The position numbers and the translations under genes were made by a program. From positions 436,501 through 500,500 of the forward strand of contig OZ018416.1 in NCBI GenBank assembly GCA_963969595.1: a DNA stretch of 64,000 nt, given 5' to 3'. The notes beneath the pieces are model-generated. The model did no database searches and was not told where the DNA came from. It saw nothing but the letters and a program-made list of their open reading frames with translations. Numbering within the stretch: the first letter of the stretch is position 1; the number at the start of each line of letters is the position of its first letter. Source of the DNA: Neckera pumila (lineage: Eukaryota > Streptophyta > Bryopsida > Hypnales > Neckeraceae). Positions 54,850 to 64,000 of the stretch are shown piece by piece.

Positions 54850-56789
54850 ATACATTACAAACTAAGGCATTAACTTTCTTTATGAATAAATTGTTAATCA
54901 GATGTGTTGTACTTCAAGTAAATGTTTCAACCCAAAATGATCCAAAAATGTCTTGTAGGTGTTGGGCATAGCCAAAGACAATGCTACAATACCTTGGATT
55001 TAGCCTAAGCTAACCTTGCCCAAATACCTCATTCAAAGCAAGTTGGTGTCATCTTGGATTAGCCTTAGACGACCCAAACCATGGTTGCAATTAAAGGCCA
55101 ATAGATTAATTTAAGAGAACTTTCTTCTATTAAAATGTAAAGTGAAATAAGTGTAATGGTCTCTAATAGTAGATCGAATGTTTAAAATATAATGTAAAAA
55201 TTACAAAAATCAACAAAAAAGGACACAAGTTTTTAAAAAACATGCAAAAAGAGTTTGACAATTTCGTGAAATGCATTTTTGTGCCAATTCATAATTATGT
55301 AGATATTTCCAAAAAGTCCTGTAGTGGAGGTTGTTGTAGTAGCAATAGTATGTGTGGATTGGCAACAATCAAGCTTCATATACTTAACCCTTTAAGTCCC
55401 AGACCTATTAGAGAGGGGAGAGAATTTTGCAAGAAGTCTATGAGCAATAATAGAGAATGTAACCATATACAACAAATGTTTATGTGCTTAGCTAACTTTT
55501 GTCAAGAAATAGAACATGAACCACCTTTGAAATTGAGAGAAAGTAGAGAAGGAAGTGTATAATGGAGGATATACATGACTATATGAGAAATGTTGAAGTA
55601 CAAAGCTACAGCTAGTGTAAATGAAATGGACAGTCAGACAGACAAGCTTTGGATTCACAGGAAATTCCAATTCAAGTTACTAGTCCTTTAGAAATAACAT
55701 GAAAAGATCAGGTTTGATGATCGAAATACAAGCTTTATACAAGACAATCTGTAATTTTGCTTATATAAAAACTTTTCTTTCAATTGTATAGAGAATTGCA
55801 AGTGTTGCATTTTCCATCAATTGAAGCACATAAGAAGCAATGCTTATAGAGGTAAAATCTATTGTAGGTATGCTACTGCTTTGATAGCCTCCTTGAAGGG
55901 CTTGGAAATTGACCTTATGTGTCTGAATCTATTATATACATGTACTAGTTGAAGGTGTACACTAGTAGAAAAACAATGTCCAAATCAACAAAACATCAAC
56001 AAATTTTTGTTGAATTGGATACTATATCGTCCATTTTAACAGTTTTTTGTTGATTTTGGTACACATTAACAAAATCCAAACTTTTTTTTGTTGATTCAAA
56101 TACTTCAACTCTAAAGTACCAAAAAAATCAACACTTTTTTTATTGATTTGGATACTTCAATTGAAAAAATCAACACTTTTTTGTTCATTGTGACTTACAA
56201 GAATCTCAAGTAAGTTTTTTCATTTGAAAAATATTTAAATCACCATGGTTAGTATTCTATGTACAATTTTTTTTTTTTAGAACTTAATCATTCACAATCG
56301 GTGTTTTCTTAAATTAGTAGACTTTAGAGGACATTTAGGCATAAAAAAGCAACTTTTTTCAAAAAACTTTGAACTAAAAAAGTTTCCAAATCAAACTAAT
56401 TTTCATCCTCAACAATCCGTTTAAGTCTTCAATCAAAAGTTACAAATACATTTCAGAAAAAGGTTGGAATGAACTTTTTTGCTGACTTTCTTAAACATCC
56501 TCCCTAAAAATTATTCATAGCATACTACAACTAAAATAATTAAATTTTTCTTGTTCAATCTCACAACTCCTAAGCAATTTCATACTTGAAATTGGAACAC
56601 ACGCAATAAGCAAGTCCTTCAAACATCTATACAATAAATTTTTTTTTAAATTGCTTCATTTGGGATAACTATAAGTTCATGTCCTTTATTCACTGTAGAA
56701 TCACACTTCCAAAGGCTTGGGCATTTAGGGATTAAATCACCAAGGTTGGAATTCTATGTACTATGGATTGTAGCAATTTTTAACATAAT

Positions 56790-57187
56790 CATTCAAAATT
56801 CAGTGTTTTTCAAACTCAGCAGACTTCAGAGGCCATTTAGGCATAGTAAAACAACTTTTTTCAAAAAACTTTCAATTAATAAAAGTTGCAAGACCAAGTC
56901 AAATCTTATTTCCAAAAATTCTTTTGCAATTTAGAGTCTTCAGTCAAAAGTTATGGAAAAAATTCAGAGAGGGTGTTTTAAAATGTTAAAAAGAATGTCC
57001 ATTCCAACCCCTCTCTGAATTTTGTCCATAACTTTTGACTGGAGACTCTAAATTGCAAAAGAATTTTTGGAGGTAAGATTTAACTTAATTTTGCAACTTT
57101 TGTTAGTGAAAGTTTTAAAAAAAAAGTTGTTTTACTATGCCTAAATCGCCTCTAAAGTCTGCTGAGTTTGAAAAACATTGAATTTAA
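56790..57187. repeat. Long inverted repeat inside the CACTA element, plus a third direct copy
   Basis: The left arm about 56,790-56,972 and the right arm about 57,000-57,187 are inverse complements over about 180 bp with few differences (for example TTTTTCAAACTCAGCAGACT in the left arm). The loop is about 25-30 nt. A more diverged third copy, in the orientation of the left arm, lies at about 56,240-56,480, so the segment was duplicated before or during formation of the foldback. Confidence 0.85.
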
Positions 57188-57239
57188 CTAGCAAAAACTA
57201 AATAAATAAAAACAGAAACTCACATGTGTACATGTACAT

Positions 57240-57320
57240 GGATGCTTGGTGTGCTAGTAAATGCCTTGTACTATAAGCAAGGGGGGCAAGGTTCAAACCC
57301 CATCGGCACCCCTTGCTTAG
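57240..57320 (+). repeat. tRNA-like segment inside the CACTA element
   Basis: It contains a perfect RNA polymerase III B-box sequence GGTTCAAACCC preceded at about 40 nt by 'ggtgtgctagtaaatgcc', which is a loose A-box. It lacks a foldable acceptor stem. This could be a fragment of a tRNA-derived SINE captured by the element. Confidence 0.3.
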
Positions 57321-58094
57321 GTGTCCGCTTGCCTAGGTGGCGGCTTCCTATTAGTTTGACTAGCCTAGGTACATGGCAGCTTGTCTAAGCGGAGGTTCCC
57401 TATTGGTTTGAATTGCCAAGGTGGCACTTTTGCGATGATGTGGCACTTGCCACGTGTCAATTTATGTATGGTCAAGTTTCCTTTAAGTTTTTATTTTTTT
57501 CTCATTCTTGAACTGACCAAATTAACAAAAAAATCAACACTTCTTTGTTCACAAGTGCCCAAATCAACGCATCCAAATCAACAAAAAAAATCAACACTTT
57601 TGTGTTAAATTTTTGTTGATTTGGTTATTGTTTTTCTACTACTGGTAGTCTTTTTTTTTGGCATTCTCCTTTTCAATTGTTTGTATACAACAACAACCAT
57701 CTTTTTGCCCCTTCCTTCCAAAAATGGCACCAAACGTTGAGAATTTGCCACATGTCTAAACATCAAAACATGGTTGCACATACTTTTACCATCTTTTCCA
57801 CTTCTCTTAAAGTATTCTACAATGACAGATTGACATGGCCATCTATAAATGCCTTGATCTTTAATAGGGAAGTGTATTTTCTAGATCTTACTTTGCTAAG
57901 TGATTCCTCACCAAAAAACATTGACTTGTATTACCAAGTTCATGTCAATATTCTCTTGGATTGCTAGTTCTTTGTGATTCAAAGACCTTGGAAACCAAGT
58001 TCAGGTTGCTTGGGCCCAAAAGGATTATCCCTGTAAGAGACTCTCAAGAGGAGGCCTTGCAACGAGTTCATGGTGAACAATCAATTTTTTTTGG

Positions 58095-58334
58095 GGGCGA
58101 AATGGAGCCAAAAAGCACCATTTCATAGTGAAAATCTTTTTTTCGCCAAAAAAGTAATTTTTTTTGCCAAAAAAGTTTCAATCCAATTTAAAATATGGAT
58201 GAAATTGTCAAATTTGAATGAAAAAGTGTTTTATGGTACAAAAGATGGATGTACGAAGAAATAAAATTCCTCACCAAATTTTAAGTGATCGCCATCCTGG
58301 CACTTTTTCAAAACCCCTAAAAAAAGGGCTGGTC
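58095..58334 (+). repeat. Dispersed repeat family D, direct copy
   Basis: Collinear with the reverse complement of 29,413-29,678 over about 240 bp. Termini and coding capacity are not apparent. Confidence 0.7.
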
Positions 58335-58548
58335 CAGTCGGCCATGCTCTTATACCTGAGCAATTGCTTGCACTGACACAAGTAGCTCTCCCTGCCTTCA
58401 AGTTGTCATTCCCAGTGCCTTCTTCTGTGTAATCGTTAATGATACAAAAAGCAAACGGATCTTTTCCATGCTACAAAAAATAAAAAATAGATCAATGTGA
58501 ACATGCAGGGATAGCAGCACACAAGAAGGCGTCCCGCTAGAGATAAGT

Positions 58549-58872
58549 AAGGTAGGAGGTCCATAAAGCGCTCACTTAAGAACTGAAACTGAATTTTGGG
58601 GAGGTGAAACTTCTTGAAATATTTTTTAGTAAATTTTCTTTCAAAGACAAATGAAATTGGCATCCAACCCAAGTCGTTTCATATTTTTTGGAGCTTTGCG
58701 GAATTAGTTGTGAATTTTTTAAGTTCAAATTTTTGACGCTTCGGAGGGCTCTAAAATCGCCCACCTCCTCAAATGTTCACTGCTTGTACATTACAAAAAG
58801 CAATGTACAAGAGGTGAACACTAAAGAGGTGGACGATTTTAGAGCCCGAGCGGTTTAAGAACCTCCTACCTT
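58549..58872. mobile_element. Foldback element ending just upstream of the U1 gene
   Basis: The outer ends AAGGTAGGAGGT (58,549-58,560) and ACCTCCTACCTT (58,861-58,872) are exact inverse complements. Within it, 58,746-58,792 and 58,801-58,847 pair almost completely over 47 bp around an 8-nt loop (GGGCTCTAAAATCG with CGATTTTAGAGCCC at the base). It ends 14 bp before the U1 upstream sequence element. It could be a MITE or a small-RNA hairpin. Confidence 0.6.
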
Positions 58873-58886
58873 AACAATACCCCATC

Positions 58887-58897
58887 ATCCCATATCG
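58887..58897 (+). promoter_or_regulatory. Upstream sequence element (USE) of the U1 snRNA gene
   Basis: ATCCCATATCG differs by one or two bases from the plant snRNA USE consensus RTCCCACATCG. It lies about 67 nt before the RNA start, and its spacing to the TATA box (27 nt between them) corresponds to RNA polymerase II-type plant snRNA promoters. Confidence 0.8.
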
Positions 58898-58924
58898 GTT
58901 GCCGTCAAGGTAGATCACAGTGGG

Positions 58925-58931
58925 TATAAAA
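58925..58931 (+). promoter_or_regulatory. TATA box of the U1 snRNA gene
   Basis: TATAAAA begins 29 nt before the inferred 5' end of the U1 RNA, the usual distance in plant snRNA genes. Confidence 0.8.
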
Positions 58932-58953
58932 GCCTGAGAGAATCATGCATTCC

Positions 58954-59111
58954 TCACTTACCTGGGCGGGATCTATCCATTATCATCAAGGTGGATGGCC
59001 TAGGGCAACGGTCTCCATTGCACTTCGGACATGGGAGCTCTAGTATCTTCCTACGGGAGGCTTACACGTCATAATTTGTGGCAGCAGGGGCTCGCGTACG
59101 CGCGGCCCCTA
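58954..59111 (+). ncRNA. U1 spliceosomal snRNA
   Basis: Base-pairs with 5' splice sites as part of the U1 snRNP. The 5' end contains the recognition sequence ACTTACCTG (from 58,956). It is followed by stem-loop I, then GGCCTAGGGCAACGG, then stem-loop II with the U1A-binding loop ATTGCAC, the Sm site in ATAATTTGTGG (59,070s), and the terminal stem-loop closing in CGCGCGGCCCCT. Length of about 158 nt fits plant U1 (about 160). A plant USE and TATA box precede it. Oddities: the first two bases are TC rather than AT, and the stem-loop I loop reads TTATCATCAAGG where a GATCANGAAG-type U1-70K site is expected. It may be a variant copy or an early pseudogene. Confidence 0.9.
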
Positions 59112-59230
59112 CCCAAAAAACTTCAAATTGCATTCCTGGTGAAAGCTTGATAAATTGTTGGATTTTGTGCCCAATATTAGTCTGCACATTCAGTGCAATT
59201 TTTTGCAATTTGCAATTGTTGGTAACAGAC

Positions 59231-59404
59231 TGTGCACATTGCTTGTGTTCGTAACGATTTGCACATATTGCTTCTGTTTGTTTCGATTTGTGCACATTGC
59301 TTTTGTTTGTAACGAGTTGTGCATGTTGTTACGTCCGTAATAATTTTGTGCACATTGTTTGTGTTCGTAACAAGTTGCGCATGTTGCTCATGTTCGTAAC
59401 AATT
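59231..59404 (+). repeat. Minisatellite, ~29-bp unit, downstream of U1
   Basis: About six degenerate copies of TGTGCACATTGCTTGTGTTC plus GTAACGATT follow each other. They start about 120 bp after the U1 gene. Confidence 0.85.
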
Positions 59405-59807
59405 CTGCAGCTAGCGAGTTCACAGAACTCACGCTAAAGATACTTTTTTTTCACATGACCTAGATGGAACAGTTACGAAGGAGGTTCCACTTCAACGATA
59501 TCAACTATGGAGAGAGATCTCGTGAGATCTGAACCTCCCAGATCGATAGGATCATCACTGTAAGGGCCTAAGGTAGAAGCACCTAAATCCGACACTTGTT
59601 TTGATCTAAAGATCTTGAAGGTAGCCACAAAATAAAATGATATATGCTTGTTAGGAAATGGTTTAGAAAACCAAGAAAATTGGTTTCGTATTATCCGAGC
59701 TTGTATGAAAATAATGTGAATTTTTGAAAACAACTCCCTAGATGCACCTACTATGGACACTAGACTAATACCAAAGTGGGCACACAAACACCCCAAATAG
59801 ACATACT
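59405..59807. other. Gene-free stretch, nothing recognised
   Basis: No coding region or RNA was recognised between the minisatellite and the next TTAA element. Confidence 0.4.
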
Positions 59808-60724
59808 TTAATCCCTAAAGGACCAAGGCCTTTTTTCTGCCAAAAATCTCTCAAAACTGCCATTTCTAGAGCAAAGAGTAAAAAAGTTCAAAAATTGTGT
59901 TTTTTGCACATCTAACTATAGGATCTTATACCTAACTAGTATGAGAATGTGTGGAAAAAATTATAGAATTTTTGACCACACAGATTGCAAGATATCTGCA
60001 TTTAAAGTGAAAATAACAAGTTTTTCAGCACATTGTGGGACTAGATTTTTTTATTTTTAATATTTTTAACTTAAATTTTTTGCACTATAGAGTTTTGAGC
60101 TTTAAATCATTCTAGTGGAGAATTGAGTTGAGAGTCTAGGTAAAAAAAAGAAATTCAAAAAAACTTAGTTTTCATTCTTAAAAAAATTGTTAAATAGAAG
60201 TAGGTACAAGATAGAAGGAAAATCTAAAATCTAAATATCTTTTAGATGGAATTAAAATGCACTAATCCCAATGGTGAGATTGTCTTAGTACAAAAACTAA
60301 ACCATGTGGAACTTTTCTTTTTGAAAAATATCCAAAATTGCATTCCAAAATGAATCCTACAAGTTATTTTTTTCAAGAAGATGCTCTAATTGCCCGAAAA
60401 ACAAGATTGTCCATAACTTTCTCATAAAAAATCCAAATGAAATGAATCAAAGCTTTCCAAATAGAAAAAATATAATCTATAAGGGAAAAAAAACAAAAAA
60501 GAAAATTAATTTTTTTGCTGCCCCCTCTCCCCCGTTTTGAGCTTATTTGGGCATAACTTTTGTTCCTAGGAACCAATTGAAAAAAAAATTACACTCCCAC
60601 AAAGCTTATTAGTTTTTCTATCTCCAAAAAAAATTTCAAAAAATTACAACAAAAATTCAGCCCGTAGGTACCTGCCCAAAATCCCATTTGTCCCTCAAAG
60701 GGACAATGGTCCTTTAGGGATTAA
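59808..60724 (-). mobile_element. Family B TTAA element, copy B5
   Basis: This is the cleanest family B copy: TTAATCCCTAAAGGACCAAG at the left and TGGTCCTTTAGGGATTAA at the right, inverse complements over 18 bp including the TTAA edges. It is 917 bp and collinear with B4 at 44.9 kb. The interior has no coding region. Confidence 0.82.
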
Positions 60725-61144
60725 TCTTGAATCATACATAGGTGATTGGCCAACACAAGAACCTCCATCATGATACTGACAACTTCTTGGAACCGCACTT
60801 GTTCACTTTGGGTCCCCACATGTCTTCTTTAGGTTGTTTTATAGGTGTCCGTAAATGACTAGTGTCCAGATTGGGTGCTTCTACCTTTGCATGCAGGGAT
60901 CCAACCGGACTACCGGAGGTGGAGCTCCAGGCACCAAGCTTGAGGTTGGATCAATGCTTCTAAATGTACAGCAAAACTCTAAATAAAAAATCTATTTTTT
61001 TAAATTAATGTTTGGAATTATGTGACATATGGCAACCAATGAATGAGGTGGGACTACAGAACAAGTGGAGGATACTTTTAGAAAAATACTAAGTCAAGTC
61101 GATGGGGGAGGATGCAAGAAACACCAAATTCAAAAAAAACATTT
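60725..61144. other. Gene-free stretch, nothing recognised
   Basis: No gene, RNA or paired ends were recognised. Confidence 0.4.
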
Positions 61145-61994
61145 CTAAATGTCTTGATTGTAATTGTATTCCTTATTTTTCAAAAACAACAACAACAACT
61201 TATATTTAAAATTCAATTTTGTTAATTTGTCACACTTTGACGTTTAGGGGGTTTTAGTACTATTTAACGATTTAAATTAATGATTTTTTCTTTGAAATTC
61301 TATGATATATTCCCTTAGTAGGTAGACATACTACTACCAAAGATAATTTAAAAAAACATTATTTTATATCCTCCACAATTGTGCAAATAGGCCTCCCTTG
61401 TGTGCGCACTTCTAAACATTAAAGATGGTTTTGACTTCATTATTTGGGTCAAATCTCATCACTAAGAAGTCCTTCCAAATGGCCAATTTTTAGTTTTGTT
61501 CAAAATTTTTTTTCCTATTTTCTACAAATCAATATGTTGACGGATGTATTTTCCTCTTTGCTAGAGTAGTCTGCAAAATTGTCCCAAAAAGTACATCCTT
61601 CAACATATTAATTTGTAGAAAATAGGGAAAACAATTTTGAACAAAACTAAAAATTGGCCATTTGGAAGGAATTCTTGGTGATGAGATTTGACCATAAAAA
61701 TGAAGTCAAAACCATCTCTAATATTTAGAAATGCGTGCGCAAGGGAAGCCTATTTGCACAATTTTGGAGGATATAAAATAATGTATTTTTAAATGATTTT
61801 TGGTAGGAATACGTCTACCTACTAGGGAAATATACCATAGAAATTTCAAAAAAAAATCATTAATTTAAATCGCTCAATAATACTAAAAAAATCCAAAACA
61901 AGTGTGACAAATTAACAAAATTGAATTTTAAATATAAATTATTTTTTTCTAATTTTTGAAAAAGAAGGGATACAGTTAAAATCAAGACATTTAG
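61145..61994. repeat. 850-bp hairpin: two ~404-bp inverted arms
   Basis: The left arm 61,145-61,548 and the right arm 61,592-61,994 are inverse complements throughout, with scattered substitutions and small indels and a 43-nt loop. Anchor points are CTAAATGTCTTGATT at the outer left and AATCAAGACATTTAG at the outer right, GGTCAAATCTCATCAC with GTGATGAGATTTGACC in the middle, and ATATGTTGACGGATGTA with TACATCCTTCAACATAT at the loop. No ORF. It could be a foldback transposon, or an inverted duplication that yields double-stranded RNA if transcribed. Confidence 0.88.
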
Positions 61995-64000
61995 GTATAG
62001 TTTTTTTGGTTTTGGCATTGAACTTACAAATCAAAAGTTATAGCAAAAGTTATAGTGGTCCCAAAAAAAATGCAACCAGACAGTATAGGTCTTTCTTTCA
62101 TTCACCCTTGAATGGGCTTGCAAGTCCTACAATCAAGGTGGGTAGAGAAAAGGAGGGACCGGAGCTCTATATTGGAAATTAGACCAACAATTTTGGCATG
62201 CAACCTCCATGGAGCCCGGTTGGAGATCCGGTCCGGTCCAGCATGCAAAAAGCTTGTAAAGTAGAGGCATCCAAAAGCGTCTTTGGACCCAAGGGCGTCT
62301 CTTTTTAGGAAGAGGAGTCATTTTAGAACCCTAAATGTACACAAAATAGTGAAATTAGGTTGCCTTGTCACTTAGGTTGCTTTACCTAAGATAAATTACC
62401 TCAGGGATCAATGCTTGTTCTATATGGAAGCACATGCCTCTCTTTGAACCAGCCTTGAATTGGTGCACAAATCTATGCCATACACATGGTTCCAAAGTGA
62501 AAGCTTCATTGTACAAAAGCAGTGAATATCTCTATAGTGCGGGCTGTCAGAAAATTAGTGTGGAGCAACCTAATTTCACTATTTTGTGTAGACAAACCAT
62601 ATATAGCTAATTATTTGTTGACCAAATTCATAAGCCATATATGGTCCACCAAAATTTATGTTTCAAAATTACTTCCCTTCCTAGAAAGGGACATTATTGG
62701 GTACAAGGACACTTTCGGAAGCTCAGGTCAAAGTCAACGTGAATTATCATAATTTAAAAGTTGTACAATTTTGAATTTTGAACATCACTATGTTGAAATG
62801 AGGTTCAAAATTTTGCTAAGTTCTTGACTTCTATGTTTTTAGCATAAGTGGCGGAAGGCGGAAGCTTCACCCTTGCTCAAAATTATCCACACAAATCAAG
62901 GCACTGTTTCCATTTTGTTTAATATAATGATGTTGTGTGCAAAAGTGCAAGACTATGCATGTTAGAGTTTCACTATTTTGTAATACTCAAGAAGATTCGG
63001 ATCAAGAGAGACTTAATCCATTATGATGAGCTTTGAATACCAATATCCATAGTCCATCGTTGCAGGAGAACACCTTTTGGAGTTTGAAGTAAGTTATACT
63101 CCGTTTACATCATGTACCTGTAAGTACTATGAGCTCAATGATACTGGCAGACTAGACAGTTTGGGAGTTTGCGTTCTATGTACTTCAGTTTGCTACACTA
63201 TCCCAAGCATTATCCTGGACTTGTCGGAATTTTTTTTGATAATAGCATTGGTTTGGCTGGAAGGCTAGGATCTATATCCCTTCACCTTTCTGCTGCATCT
63301 AGCTGGAGCGCATTTGATCAAGGGTGTGAAATTAAAACTGAGGATTGAACACTTGCGAGCCAAGCTAGATAGGCTAGCTAGGCCAACTAGATTTGGTTGT
63401 TCAACAACTTAATTGTTGAAGTGCCTTACGAGGTTAATCCCTAAGGACTTTCAAAAGCTAGTGATCAAAATTCAACCTCTCACACTTTCACAATGCATGC
63501 GCAATTGTTACAGATTGGATTCATTCATTGCCAGAGGCCACAGGACTCAACGACAAAGTGGAACAATTAGGCACTTTTAGAGTAATCATAGGTTTTAAAG
63601 CTGAGTTAATGTATGTCCGAAATAATTTAGCTTGGTATACGAACAATGTGGAATCAACAGTTGAGACCAATTTACGAGCGGTACATGTAACGAGACTCTC
63701 TGTGATTCACATTAGCAGTGTATCTAGCTGAATGATTTTCATGTCTTTTTCTAGCCTCTGAAGTTGATTGCCTTTCTTTGCTTTCATTTCAGTCCTTCTA
63801 TATGAAACGTATGCATATTTCTCCTGCTAGAATCGGAGGTATGTACCCGTATTCCGCCGATTCTCAACTTTGCAATTGCAAAGATGTATGACGTCCTTTA
63901 GTTTTGATAAAAGGGAGGAATCATTTCTCTTCTTAATACTATGCTGCAGTCCGCTGAAGCAAGACACCATCTGCACTATCCGTTTGCAAATGAGCATTTC
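61995..64000. other. Last 2 kb, nothing recognised
   Basis: Composition from about 62,850 onward is less AT-rich than the repeats and may be single-copy DNA or the flank of a gene outside the window. Short frames (for example about 63,077-63,268) have no recognised features. Confidence 0.35.

Larger units (their letters stand above)
55957..57647. mobile_element. Non-autonomous CACTA (En/Spm-type) transposon with GTA target duplication
   Basis: The element proper is 55,960-57,644. Its left end CACTAGTAGAAAAACAAT and the inverse of its right end CAGTAGTAGAAAAACAAT differ at one base. Both sides carry GTA (55,957-55,959 and 57,645-57,647), the 3-bp duplication typical of CACTA elements. Subterminal regions (about 55,980-56,210 and 57,510-57,620) hold many copies, in both orientations, of an AAATCAACA/TGTTGATTT motif, as expected for transposase-binding arrays. 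The centre contains a 180-bp foldback. No transposase is encoded. Confidence 0.88.

Noticed and set aside
55384..56735. A TTAA-bounded element from TTAACCCTTTAAGTCCCAG to TTTAGGGATTAA
   Set aside because: The right end lies inside the CACTA element and the left end outside it, so the two cannot be termini of one simple insertion; only a few bases pair.

Overview
The window looks like nuclear DNA of a land plant. Protein-coding exons are GC-rich. They are interrupted by GT-AG introns of about 70 to 650 nt and sit in a very AT-rich background packed with small transposable elements. The four protein genes with clear identities all belong to plant families: a Golgi GT14 glucuronosyltransferase-like protein, a bifunctional-type UDP-rhamnose synthase, the co-chaperone/E3 ligase CHIP, and a DnaJ-type cysteine-rich zinc-finger protein that is probably plastid-targeted. 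A U1 snRNA gene carries a plant-type upstream sequence element and a TATA box. The contrast between coding and intergenic base composition, and the load of non-autonomous elements, would fit a non-seed plant (lycophyte, fern or bryophyte). I cannot name a species from the sequence.

Layout. 1-11.4 kb: repeats only, with direct duplications, foldback elements, nested TTAA-bounded elements, and a 20-bp tandem array enclosed by a 25-bp inverted repeat. 11.4-13.65 kb (minus): the GT14 gene, four coding exons plus a possible in-frame 69-nt intron. 13.65-15.3 kb: its GC-rich upstream region. 15.3-29.7 kb: repeats, including a decayed DUF4371/hAT-type transposase (about 20.4-24.6 kb) split by a later insertion. 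31.4-34.4 kb (plus): the UDP-rhamnose synthase gene with a leader intron and one coding intron. 34.4-48.1 kb: mostly repeats, plus a GC-rich hairpin at 42.8-42.96 kb. 48.15-51.15 kb (minus): the CHIP gene, eight coding exons. 52.28-52.76 kb (plus): the single-exon zinc-finger gene, divergent from CHIP. 53.9-61.99 kb: repeats, including a CACTA element with a GTA target duplication, the U1 snRNA gene at 58.95-59.11 kb, and an 850-bp near-perfect hairpin at 61.1-62.0 kb. The final 2 kb holds nothing I recognise.

The genes do not form a cluster. The GT14 enzyme and the rhamnose synthase both serve cell-wall glycan synthesis, but they lie about 18 kb apart in opposite orientation and look like ordinary neighbours.

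The most distinctive feature is a population of elements of about 0.2-0.93 kb (possibly one near 2 kb). They are bounded on both sides by TTAA and share the inverted terminus TTAA(C/T)CCCTAAAGGACCAA. At least three unrelated internal sequence families (A, B, C) use this same end, and there are several smaller relatives. None shows a coding region. TTAA target sites with ends starting CCC are the hallmark of piggyBac-type elements, which are hardly known from land plants, so this family deserves a check. Start codons below were checked against the sequence, and coordinates of transposon ends are approximate where the ends have decayed.
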